IMG/VR virus record: IMGVR_UViG_3300036770_005682
Location: 1-64,000 of that record
Direction: 5' to 3' (one strand)
DNA from: a virus
DNA: 64,000 nucleotides
Positions within the stretch are counted from its first letter, which is position 1; every line of letters begins with the position of its first letter. The notes beneath the pieces were generated by a model. That model searched no databases and had not been told where the DNA came from. It saw only the letters and a list, made by a program, of their open reading frames with translations. Below are positions 53,401-61,123 of the stretch, in pieces. A program made the translations under genes and the position numbers.

Positions 53401-56400
53401 TGAATTTGGTTCACCCGAAGAGCTCGGCGTCACGGATGACCCATCAACATGGGCTCTACATCCGGACAACGTGCAGGATGATGGTGTAACCCCAATTGAG
53501 TTAGATGAACTTGAGCAGCTCATACTTAAATATGCACCGCGTAAATTTCAAGCCGACTTACTTGAAATGCTCAAGCCAAGTGAATGGACAGACCCTCATA
53601 GTGGCCACATTGACCAGCGCTATGTTGACCTGCCTCCAGAAATGATTGATTATTTTGTTGCTCAGGCTATGGGCACAATGCCACCTATGCCATCCGGTTC
53701 AGGAAATTTACCCACACCGAATATGGGCGGCGTCCAAGGAGATGGAGTAGGAATTTCAGACCCTGGCGGTCCGCGTCTGCGTCGCGGTATACCGTTTATA
53801 CCCAGAAACATAAACTGGGATTCAGCCTTGCGAATGTTCAAACGAATTATCGACAGACAGGGAACTTCTGCATCTGCTCCAGGTTCGTATCGCACCGCAT
53901 CGCTACGTTATGACCCAGCACTTGGTGTATATGAAGACTGGGGACCACTTCAGCTGCAAAACCAGTTTGTTGAAGCGGCTAAAGCAGCAAGAGAACTATA
54001 TGTATCGGGCACTGGGCAAGACTCACGGAAAGCAAGAGAGCAGGTATGGAACCTTCTCCAAGCGGGCAGAACCCCAGAAGAAATAGGACATGAGCTAATA
54101 ATCTTTGGAGCAGACCAGCCAGATACAAATAGGCCGCCACAGCCACTGGATGTATCTGACCTTGTGAAAGCCGCAGCGACAGCGTATGCAGTTGAAAACA
54201 ATCTCCCAGTTGCTGATGTTTCCAAAATGCTTAATGCAAATGCTAAAGCGTTCAATGCTGACGCTACACGCCAAGAAACTCTCCGCCGCTCACAACTGGA
54301 AAGGCTTCGTGCTGATTTAGATAGGCTTCTCAGTGGTCAAAGCATGGACCAAATTATCAAGTCCATTGACGGTTTGATTGAAGAAACAGAACGTAAGAAA
54401 TGGTTTGCTGACCAGGCCTACAGAATTGAGCGCGGCCATGACGCGCGACTACGGAAAGCTATTCTGGACCTAGCGGAAATGTACCCATTGCCTACGGCAC
54501 GCCGCCAAATATTTATGGAGCCAGACGGCTCTATCACTGGTACACCTTCGCGAAACTCAAGGACGTTGTACCAAGAGCCATACACGGGCGAAATATCGGC
54601 TGACGCAAATCTTGGCTGGCCATTAGCTTTTGATGAAGGTTATGACCCCACAAAAATTACTAGGGCTAGGCAGGCTAACAGAATTTACAGATGGTGGCGT
54701 CAGAACTGGGGCTATGTTGACCGCGATGAAAATGGTGAAATAATTCGTCAGTATGTTGGCCCGCTCCAGGGAACGTTAACTGCTCACCAAACTCACGCCA
54801 GAAAATATGGCAACGCGGGTCTATCTGGCACAACAGCATACGCAACCAAAACAGCTGATGCTCGAGTTAGGCAGCTAAAAGAAGTACAAAAACTTCTCAG
54901 TGAAGCCCGCCGCGAAGGCCGCAACTTTAACATCAGTGGATACATGCGTAATGCTGGTCCAAATCTTTATGAGTCATATTCACGCAATGCTGCGCGCTCA
55001 CTAGTTGCTGGGCGTAAAAATAAAAAATCTGCATCAATGCTTCTTGGTTTTGATTCAGAAAACATGCCTGTGACAAGAGCTATGAGGATTGCCTTCACTG
55101 GTGGTTCAGGAAAATTTAGTGATGCCGAAAATATGCATTCTTTTGCATCAATAATGAATCCAGAAAACATCGATTACTTTAATCACCTTTCTCCGGTAGA
55201 AAAAGATTATTTTAGGTCTCTTTATTCTGACGCTGAATTCGTTGTAGCCGTACCTCGAGACGCTGCAGTTTCGGCCAGTCGTTCAATTCGCGGGAAAGAC
55301 GGACTTACACCAGATGAAAAGCTAAGTCAGGCTTTCTATAAAGCAATGTCAGATACACGCCCAACTATTTCTGGACAGATGGGACTTAAGAGAAATCTGT
55401 CAAAAGCAAGGGGAATGGCAAGACGCAACCCTGAGTTGTGGCAGCGCCGCTACATGACTGCGCGTAATAGCTTCAGGATGGCGACGCCATTTAGACGGAC
55501 CACATTGCAAAACTATGACCTAGAACTCAGGCAGGTTGATGACAGCGTGTTTGGGCCAATTTCGGGTCTCTACCTTGTTGATAGAGCAACGGGAAATGTA
55601 ATCGATGGCCCATACAAATCAACGGAATTGATGTCGGCTGTGGATGCAGGCCGTGGCGCCATGAGGAAGGTCAAGGAACAAAATTATCCTCGCCCATGGG
55701 AGCAAATGCCGGAAATACAGAAAGCAATTGCATATGGCGTATCCAACGAAATGCGCGATTTCCTGACTCTCGATGCATATAAGTTGAGCGACATACGCAG
55801 TACGGTAAATGAGAGAGCTCTATCCTTGGATAAGGGCATTCCACAAGAAGCAGCAGATACCGCCGTATTTAGTCGTGACCCAGATACTAGCGACCTAATG
55901 GTTCTTATGATTCAGCGTGAATGGGGACCACATAAGGACGACACGGGCGCATGGGTACTGCCTGGTGGTTTCTCCGACCCAGGTGAAACATCACTAGAAA
56001 CAGCCATGAGAGAGCTCGCAGAAGAGACTGGGATAAAACTTCCAGCAGAGTCTTCCGACCCACAATGGTGGACGACAGAAGGTGCTAAAGCTTTCCGCCT
56101 CAAGCAAATAGGCACAATAGAAGCTCCAGACTGGGATGTGCGATTTACCAAAGGTGTAAAAGTTGGAGGCGCAGCATTGTTTGTATCTCCGGACATAGCG
56201 TTCTCGGCGGGGGATGATGCACGCAGGGCACAATGGATTAGTGTTCGCGACATTGCTGATGGCAAGATACCAGTTGGCTTCGGGCATATAGCTTGGATAA
56301 AGAACGCTTTGGGCCTAGAAAAAGATGACCCAGACGAACTTGATAGCGACCTTACGGACATTGGCTCAAAGCTGGAAAGAATAGAGCGCGCGACTAGAGC

Positions 56401-59400
56401 AAGAAACAAAGAGCTCATAGAAATATCGAATGACTGGCGTAAAAAACTCAACGCAAGTCGCGATAAAGATAATCAAATACCGCTATTCGATGAAAAAAAT
56501 CTTGGCTCCTACTCATCTTGGGAGTTAATACCATCCGATGACCTGATGTACATGGGTGCATTGTCCAAGCTCAAAGTGACAGGAAAACCGCATTCAGATG
56601 CTGACGTAAAAGCAGAAGTGGAGCGAACACGTGAAGTTCGCTTAGGCAGGGTTGGAACGAATTTTGGTCCATCCATATCTGGCCAAATGGGCAATATCGG
56701 ACCGGTCGACATCTACAAAATGCACATATCCGGCAAGACCTCAAACGACATATCTGAATCACTTCCCAGTACAGAAGCAATGCTTAGAGCAACACTGGCT
56801 CTTGGTATGCCGCTCAGTAAAGAGAGCCACAATATTAATCCCCAGGATGAACGAATTTTTCTTTCATCTGCTGTTCGTGGAGAGAATATTGCCGACATCG
56901 CGAGAAGAAACAACATGTCAGTGTCGGAAGCAAACAGTGTCGTCCAGAATTTCGCAAAAATGCGTGAATCTACGGAACCGGCAATCAATAAATCTTTCCG
57001 CAAAGCAATAAAACAAGACAAAAAACTTTCTGGAGCAGAAAAACAAGCCCTTACTCGTCGCCTTAACGGCGCAACAGTCAAAGAAGCGGCCGACTTCCTC
57101 GGTGTAAAGGAAGATGCTTATATACGGCGAGAGGCAAAACTGTTAAACGCCATTCGCGAATCGAATCCTAAAATGTTCAAATCGAACGGAGCCTGGTCAG
57201 ATAACCCACGCGCCCTGGCAGTAGACCAGGAAATATTTATGCGCTTTGTTCATGATGGCCAGCCAGCCTCACGTATAGCAGGCAACATGGGCATGACCGA
57301 AAAGCTTGTGAACAACATTGTCAAGCGCTACGCAAGATGGAGAGACTCCAATGCGCCAATTGAAACAAGCTCTATTAAAAACGCATTGCTCCGTCATTCG
57401 GATTCTTTAACTCCTGGCGAAAATATATTAATGAGTCGCATAGCAGATGGTGAGTCTGTATATGACTTTGCGAAGCGGACTAGAATGCCACGTAAAAGCG
57501 CTGAGCGTATGTATAACTCAGCAATGCTCAAGCTTCATATTGAGTCCGGTGTTGCTCCGAGCTCCAGGGTATTTAGCGCAAACATTTTCAAGGCTGCTCC
57601 AAAGCGTTGGATTTCGCCAATTATGCCAGCAGATATTTTGGCCAAAAAACCAAAAATATCTGGGCGCATGAGTAATAACGACAAAGCTATTTCAACCATC
57701 AAAGAATCTAATGCGTTTAACGAAACGGAACGTGGATTTGTTTCTGCGCCAATGAATGTTTTACGTGAAATGGCTATTGATATACGTCAGGAACTTCGCG
57801 ACCAAGTTGCAGATTTGTCACAAACTTCAGCAGAAATGCATCCGGTGCTCGGAGGGCATGAAGGCGTAAAGAAAATGGCGACACTGGGTGCATATATATC
57901 CAGGACACTAGAAGAGTCTCGTATTTCGGCATTGCTAGACGAATACAAGAGCGCAAAAACAAAATTCATATCGCGCGAACGAAGAGAGTCGGTCGAAAAG
58001 CAGGCAATACTTGACGCAACAAAAAAGCTTTCGGAAGAGCTATGGCTTAAAAAGCAATTTATGGATTTGGCGTCAAACATCTACGACGCTTATGAAAGAG
58101 CATCTTGGCCATGGTTGAAATGGGACAAGTCAAGCCCTGAGTGGAAACGACATTTAGGTGTCTTTGAAACAATGGAAATGTACAAAATCGACACTCCTAG
58201 CGGCAGAAGAAAATACATCAATGATGGCTATTACATGCCGCTGAACCCACGAGAAATGGAAGCATTCCTTGATGCTGTTAATACAAACAACGGCATTACT
58301 GGAAGGATGTCCAACCCGCGCCAATGGGCACGCTCTAGAGACCTATATGAAATCCTTGGTGTTCCAGATACTGCAAGCCCTGAAGATTTAAAGAAAGCTT
58401 TTAGGACAAAATCCAGGGAACTGCATCCAGACGTTAATAAGCGTGCTGACGCAGATGAGCAGTTCAAAGAGCTTGGTTTTGCTTGGGAAACTCTAAGTAA
58501 TTCGAGCCTTAAAGCTCAATACGACTCCTGGAGAACACGCAATGCATCTGGAGCTGCTGCTGACGGCGAAGTAGATAACTTTGAAGAAGATGCCAACTTT
58601 AAAGTCGACGACAACATGTACATTACGGACGAGCGTGGCCGACTATGGCCGCGTCATAATGCAAATAGGGACGACTGGCCGACAGTTCCATTTACAGAAA
58701 ATACAGTGTTCCCGCAGCGCAAATGGGCAGAAAAAGAGTTTGACGAATGGTCGGATTGGACAAGCCACAAAATACAACCATCGAGACCAGCCGGAAGTGC
58801 CCTATGGGGAGAGCGTGGCCCTGGCGACGACATAAGAGATGGTATCGAAACTGACTTTGGTGGAGGAGGCGGTGGGTTCCCAGAGGGCTTCATGTATCGA
58901 GAATCACCAGAGGAATTCGAGAGGCGACTAAGAGATGAATTTGAGAAGCGGCTAAGGGATGAGGGTGCTCAGTTTTGGGATGAGCGGACAATGGGCCCTC
59001 CCCCACGGCCTGATGATTTTCCTGGACCCCCTGGCTTCCCGTCACCTGAAGGGTCTATCAGTGGCAGGATGAGCAATTTCGCCCCACTAGATGACACTAC
59101 GAGGCAGCGTCTCGGTATAGGGGACCTTCCAAGTCTTTACGACCAGCAACAGCTAACTGCGCAATACCCCAAAGACACCGCCATGTTTTATGCTGCTAAG
59201 CCGGGAGAACCAGCAATAGAGGTAACAACAACATTTGGCGGGAAACTAAACCTGGCGCAGCATAGATACGACAACGTATATAGGCCAATTATTGACGCAA
59301 TGATAAATGCAGTCCGCCAAAATAATCGTGGACGTAAAAGGTTCATATCGGTAGGTGGCCCTGCCGGTTCGGGTAAAACAACTGACAGAAAAACTGGCGC

Positions 59401-60796
59401 TCACGGCATACCAACAGTGGAAAATGCCCTCCATGTTGATGCTGACGAGATAAAAACTCTAATACCTGAAGCCAGGGCACTGCATGCCGCAGGAAACCCA
59501 CAATGGGCTGGAGCAGTGCATGAAGAATCAAGAATCATTGCTGACCTTGCTCTTCAAGAAGCAATAGCAAATGGTTTAGACGTTGTATACGACTCAACGG
59601 GTCAGTACAACTCTGGTTTTGGAACGTTGCAGGCTGCACGCAATGCTGGATACGACATTGTTATGCACTACAACACCGCAGAGCCAGACGCCCTTGCCGC
59701 AGCAATTGAAAGCCGCTCGCAGACAGATTCGCGTCGCCTACCATCTGGCTTTAACAATGCTGTTATGCAACGCAATAAGACAATTATGCCTAGTGTTGCT
59801 AAAGCCGCAGATGAGTTCTATTTGTGGGATTCATCTGACATAAAATCACGCAAATTGCTGGCCCAAAAGCAAACTCCACAGTCAATGCTTCAGATAATGG
59901 ACCCGAACGCATACGTTTATGGAAGCTTCGATGAAGCAGGCCAAGCAATAACCAAGGGTGGCAGGCCAACTGCCCGCCTTAACCAGTACAGATATGCGGC
60001 AGAGAGCCCTGAAGGACGAGCAATTCAGGCTTTTGAAAATGGTTCAACAATTGACCAAATATCTGAAACAATGCCCGATATGAAGCGCGACAGAATATTT
60101 GATGTTGTCACCGGAGGGGTAATTGACCCATCACTCCAATACAGGCCGCCAGTATCACCATCACAAAGGCCTGCAATCAACCCAGAAAAGAAGATTGATG
60201 ACTTCGTATCTGATGACAACCTTGAGAATATATGGAACAGCCTGGAAGAAGCACAACAACAAATCGTAAGAAATGTTCTCAAAAAACAACCAGGCGCTAT
60301 GGACGAGTTTGATGATTCGGGCCTACCGATGGACATAATTATCTGGGCCGCGCAAAACAATATCAGTGGGAGAATGGGCGCTGTCTACGATAGAGATAGA
60401 TATAGCGCCGATGATGTGAATAATGCAATTCTTGAGGTTTATGGTCGTGGCCTACAGGCTGCAGAAATGCTCGAAACGCTCAAGAGCGAGTACGACATTT
60501 CAATGGCTCGGGCAGACCTAACAGCACGAATCACCAGACTGAGAAAAGCTGGCAAATTAGACACTTATCGTCTTCCGAATAAAAAGAAAACAGCAAGACG
60601 AATAAAGAAAAGCGCAACTCAAAAATTTGTTGACAAGCGAGATAAGCAAATAGTTCGTTTAGCCAAAACAAGACCCAACCTAACAGCGAACCAGATAGCT
60701 CAAATAATCAACAACATGCCTATTCCTCCGGGAGTAGCAGTGCAGCCAATGAGTGCTAGTTCCGTGTCGCGGATAGTAAACAGCAAAGGCAAATAA
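50408..60796 (+). CDS. Giant polyvalent protein 5: DUF5872-like, Nudix, HTH array, J domain, zeta-type kinase
   Basis: A 3462-aa protein from one 10.4-kb frame. C44 and C62 form a variant Cys-18-Cys element. Residues about 116-243 resemble DUF5872 (YTKPELRERLKQRIMAG). A Nudix hydrolase has its box at G1854-I1876 (GGFSDPGE, MRELAEETG). A tandem HTH array spans 2100-2376. The J domain has HPD at 2673-2675. The P-loop kinase of zeta-toxin type has GGPAGSGKT at 2983-2991, VDADE and VVYDSTGQ. A C-terminal HTH follows. Linker elements lie at 52190, 52211, 55367, 56675, 57656, 58295, 59057 and 60362 (18 bases each), plus ISGYMR at 54932. Nudix, HTH array, J domain, kinase and C-terminus each fall in a separate interval. 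Residues 608-1650 are not assigned. Confidence 0.75.
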   Translation: MNENNDLQFDEKDILGAPRMVRVTDPDVFSDPDSARVAARRLGCIGIRRYLNRSGGESWMPCTNESDYRKYSGIGVSGRRFRRQQLEREIRQITGRGKLAKKTIDSAVETKASKANNYTKPELRERLKQRIMAGSDGGAPGQWSARKAQMLAQAYKKAGGGYKTGGKSKTQRSLSTWTKQNWRTSDGKKARRGNYTRRYLPAKAWSKLTPAQRAATNKKKIEGSKQGEQFVPNTAAARSARKRSVRGAKHSAFYELLEIKSIEGLIEVKALPRRAARRTLQTPGALKPRLNSMGRDLNPATARNADKDPYVLEGIPTINRGRGVLDPTPGGKPSRWVPRVRKAPSKPEVAPEAKPARVLQRQAERLPKPPQTQRRESSFDWLPSDSDTWTEENKRRLFGLHKESGFSYSEFAKRNGLFADDVRESVETIKNKRKSRLNAFKKNHPKLMSVIGSFGAVRDEAMEAVADGKVKDWPSVVSWAFKDPELRRQRLSDRAVNDLFNSVSNGLDPDGKSDTVLGFIPSKTKPGKSVKTFAKRGALPPDFTSRFTTRRTAVAPARSITSIPERAIRRPERRIQRISRDIERTAAAYERLDAISGRMTSISGRMATPPGPDSSWSNQQKAQWKAEQWRKRFLFDEALNSARVNLSPELQAHIAKYPDTATAARAIMDMSDKDLDALFKAHNDALKGANITIKPPRRDELPLLPSEVAEAAQIKRPLVRAFLDEYRKMAPNGTLSRLDVDTMSNEDVEEMFNRYILPEMVDPTRLDAAGVVDVAQRISQPGQENSPLRLLDNLAYMASDDMMSLEARRRILEERLNAGIAAGTMTPAQQQATQNALDAIDMELAKLVADYEAGQPLDTSIPFIPENIPDPRKMPLWAGGRRALDFNDPVTAEDYVMFLLENDDVGFHPEWGPITRQEWNNWDEDIEQRIQRAVEVHYEGGELEAEDAMNALTAEYQQWYNVGIEAGWIEGQEEEEPQPERPIRDEFGVLDEDWVWNTEFGSPEELGVTDDPSTWALHPDNVQDDGVTPIELDELEQLILKYAPRKFQADLLEMLKPSEWTDPHSGHIDQRYVDLPPEMIDYFVAQAMGTMPPMPSGSGNLPTPNMGGVQGDGVGISDPGGPRLRRGIPFIPRNINWDSALRMFKRIIDRQGTSASAPGSYRTASLRYDPALGVYEDWGPLQLQNQFVEAAKAARELYVSGTGQDSRKAREQVWNLLQAGRTPEEIGHELIIFGADQPDTNRPPQPLDVSDLVKAAATAYAVENNLPVADVSKMLNANAKAFNADATRQETLRRSQLERLRADLDRLLSGQSMDQIIKSIDGLIEETERKKWFADQAYRIERGHDARLRKAILDLAEMYPLPTARRQIFMEPDGSITGTPSRNSRTLYQEPYTGEISADANLGWPLAFDEGYDPTKITRARQANRIYRWWRQNWGYVDRDENGEIIRQYVGPLQGTLTAHQTHARKYGNAGLSGTTAYATKTADARVRQLKEVQKLLSEARREGRNFNISGYMRNAGPNLYESYSRNAARSLVAGRKNKKSASMLLGFDSENMPVTRAMRIAFTGGSGKFSDAENMHSFASIMNPENIDYFNHLSPVEKDYFRSLYSDAEFVVAVPRDAAVSASRSIRGKDGLTPDEKLSQAFYKAMSDTRPTISGQMGLKRNLSKARGMARRNPELWQRRYMTARNSFRMATPFRRTTLQNYDLELRQVDDSVFGPISGLYLVDRATGNVIDGPYKSTELMSAVDAGRGAMRKVKEQNYPRPWEQMPEIQKAIAYGVSNEMRDFLTLDAYKLSDIRSTVNERALSLDKGIPQEAADTAVFSRDPDTSDLMVLMIQREWGPHKDDTGAWVLPGGFSDPGETSLETAMRELAEETGIKLPAESSDPQWWTTEGAKAFRLKQIGTIEAPDWDVRFTKGVKVGGAALFVSPDIAFSAGDDARRAQWISVRDIADGKIPVGFGHIAWIKNALGLEKDDPDELDSDLTDIGSKLERIERATRARNKELIEISNDWRKKLNASRDKDNQIPLFDEKNLGSYSSWELIPSDDLMYMGALSKLKVTGKPHSDADVKAEVERTREVRLGRVGTNFGPSISGQMGNIGPVDIYKMHISGKTSNDISESLPSTEAMLRATLALGMPLSKESHNINPQDERIFLSSAVRGENIADIARRNNMSVSEANSVVQNFAKMRESTEPAINKSFRKAIKQDKKLSGAEKQALTRRLNGATVKEAADFLGVKEDAYIRREAKLLNAIRESNPKMFKSNGAWSDNPRALAVDQEIFMRFVHDGQPASRIAGNMGMTEKLVNNIVKRYARWRDSNAPIETSSIKNALLRHSDSLTPGENILMSRIADGESVYDFAKRTRMPRKSAERMYNSAMLKLHIESGVAPSSRVFSANIFKAAPKRWISPIMPADILAKKPKISGRMSNNDKAISTIKESNAFNETERGFVSAPMNVLREMAIDIRQELRDQVADLSQTSAEMHPVLGGHEGVKKMATLGAYISRTLEESRISALLDEYKSAKTKFISRERRESVEKQAILDATKKLSEELWLKKQFMDLASNIYDAYERASWPWLKWDKSSPEWKRHLGVFETMEMYKIDTPSGRRKYINDGYYMPLNPREMEAFLDAVNTNNGITGRMSNPRQWARSRDLYEILGVPDTASPEDLKKAFRTKSRELHPDVNKRADADEQFKELGFAWETLSNSSLKAQYDSWRTRNASGAAADGEVDNFEEDANFKVDDNMYITDERGRLWPRHNANRDDWPTVPFTENTVFPQRKWAEKEFDEWSDWTSHKIQPSRPAGSALWGERGPGDDIRDGIETDFGGGGGGFPEGFMYRESPEEFERRLRDEFEKRLRDEGAQFWDERTMGPPPRPDDFPGPPGFPSPEGSISGRMSNFAPLDDTTRQRLGIGDLPSLYDQQQLTAQYPKDTAMFYAAKPGEPAIEVTTTFGGKLNLAQHRYDNVYRPIIDAMINAVRQNNRGRKRFISVGGPAGSGKTTDRKTGAHGIPTVENALHVDADEIKTLIPEARALHAAGNPQWAGAVHEESRIIADLALQEAIANGLDVVYDSTGQYNSGFGTLQAARNAGYDIVMHYNTAEPDALAAAIESRSQTDSRRLPSGFNNAVMQRNKTIMPSVAKAADEFYLWDSSDIKSRKLLAQKQTPQSMLQIMDPNAYVYGSFDEAGQAITKGGRPTARLNQYRYAAESPEGRAIQAFENGSTIDQISETMPDMKRDRIFDVVTGGVIDPSLQYRPPVSPSQRPAINPEKKIDDFVSDDNLENIWNSLEEAQQQIVRNVLKKQPGAMDEFDDSGLPMDIIIWAAQNNISGRMGAVYDRDRYSADDVNNAILEVYGRGLQAAEMLETLKSEYDISMARADLTARITRLRKAGKLDTYRLPNKKKTARRIKKSATQKFVDKRDKQIVRLAKTRPNLTANQIAQIINNMPIPPGVAVQPMSASSVSRIVNSKGK
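56693..57655 (+). repeat. Region of the giant gene encoding a tandem helix-turn-helix array
   Basis: Four sigma-region-4-like units start near residues 2147, 2211, 2273 and 2337, a period of 62-64 residues, with a weaker unit near 2100. Each has a hydrophobic helix, a G at the turn (RGENIADIARRNNMS, NGATVKEAADFLGV, DGQPASRIAGNMGM, DGESVYDFAKRTRM) and a recognition-helix segment. The nucleotide sequence is not repetitive. Confidence 0.7.
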
Positions 60797-60798
60797 CA

Positions 60799-60978
60799 AT
60801 GAATAAGCCAATACTTCAGGATGAACTTGAAAAAATCTACATCGCCGCGATAAGAAACGAAGACCTGTCGCAACATGGCGTCAAAGAAACTCCAGAAAAC
60901 ATAGCGCTGTATTGGAGGTTGATGGCAGAAGCTCGCGAAATAGCTAATTCTGGCGACGCTTTACACATTCCAAATTAG
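60799..60978 (+). CDS. Small hypothetical protein between giant gene and capsid gene
   Basis: A 59-aa protein, ATG 60799 to TAG 60978, two bases after the giant gene. It starts MNKPILQDELEKIYIAAIRN and is mainly helical (ETPENIALYWRLMAEAREIA). No family is recognised. The position is that of a small capsid accessory or scaffold-like factor, but the sequence shows no direct proof. Confidence 0.5.
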   Translation: MNKPILQDELEKIYIAAIRNEDLSQHGVKETPENIALYWRLMAEAREIANSGDALHIPN

Positions 60979-61123
60979 TTGTTATTTCTATTAATACTTC
61001 CACTACAACGGATATTAGGTTTGGTACATTAGGTATCAGGACACAGGAGCTGGGTGCTTACCTAAGCAGATGTATCTGACCCATAATCCAAAAATCCAAA
61101 ACTTCTACAAGGAGAAAATCCAA
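60979..61123 (+). promoter_or_regulatory. Capsid gene leader: extended -10 promoter and palindrome
   Basis: TGG-TACATT (61022-61030) fits an extended -10 element. Downstream, TGCTTA-CC-TAAGCA (61055-61068) is a perfect 14-base palindrome, and TAGGTA (61030-61035) can pair alternatively with TACCTA (61059-61064). An AAGGAG ribosome site precedes ATG 61124. This is the largest gap in the rightward operon and is consistent with independent strong expression of the capsid gene. Confidence 0.4.

Noticed and set aside
30459-60796. The Met of the linker element as an internal translation start
   Set aside because: No ribosome binding site at proper distance precedes these ATG codons, and the conserved residues lie before the Met, which would be pointless for an initiation site.
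30459-60796. Linker elements as a dispersed DNA repeat or mobile element
   Set aside because: Only the peptide is conserved; codons differ widely and flanks are unrelated.
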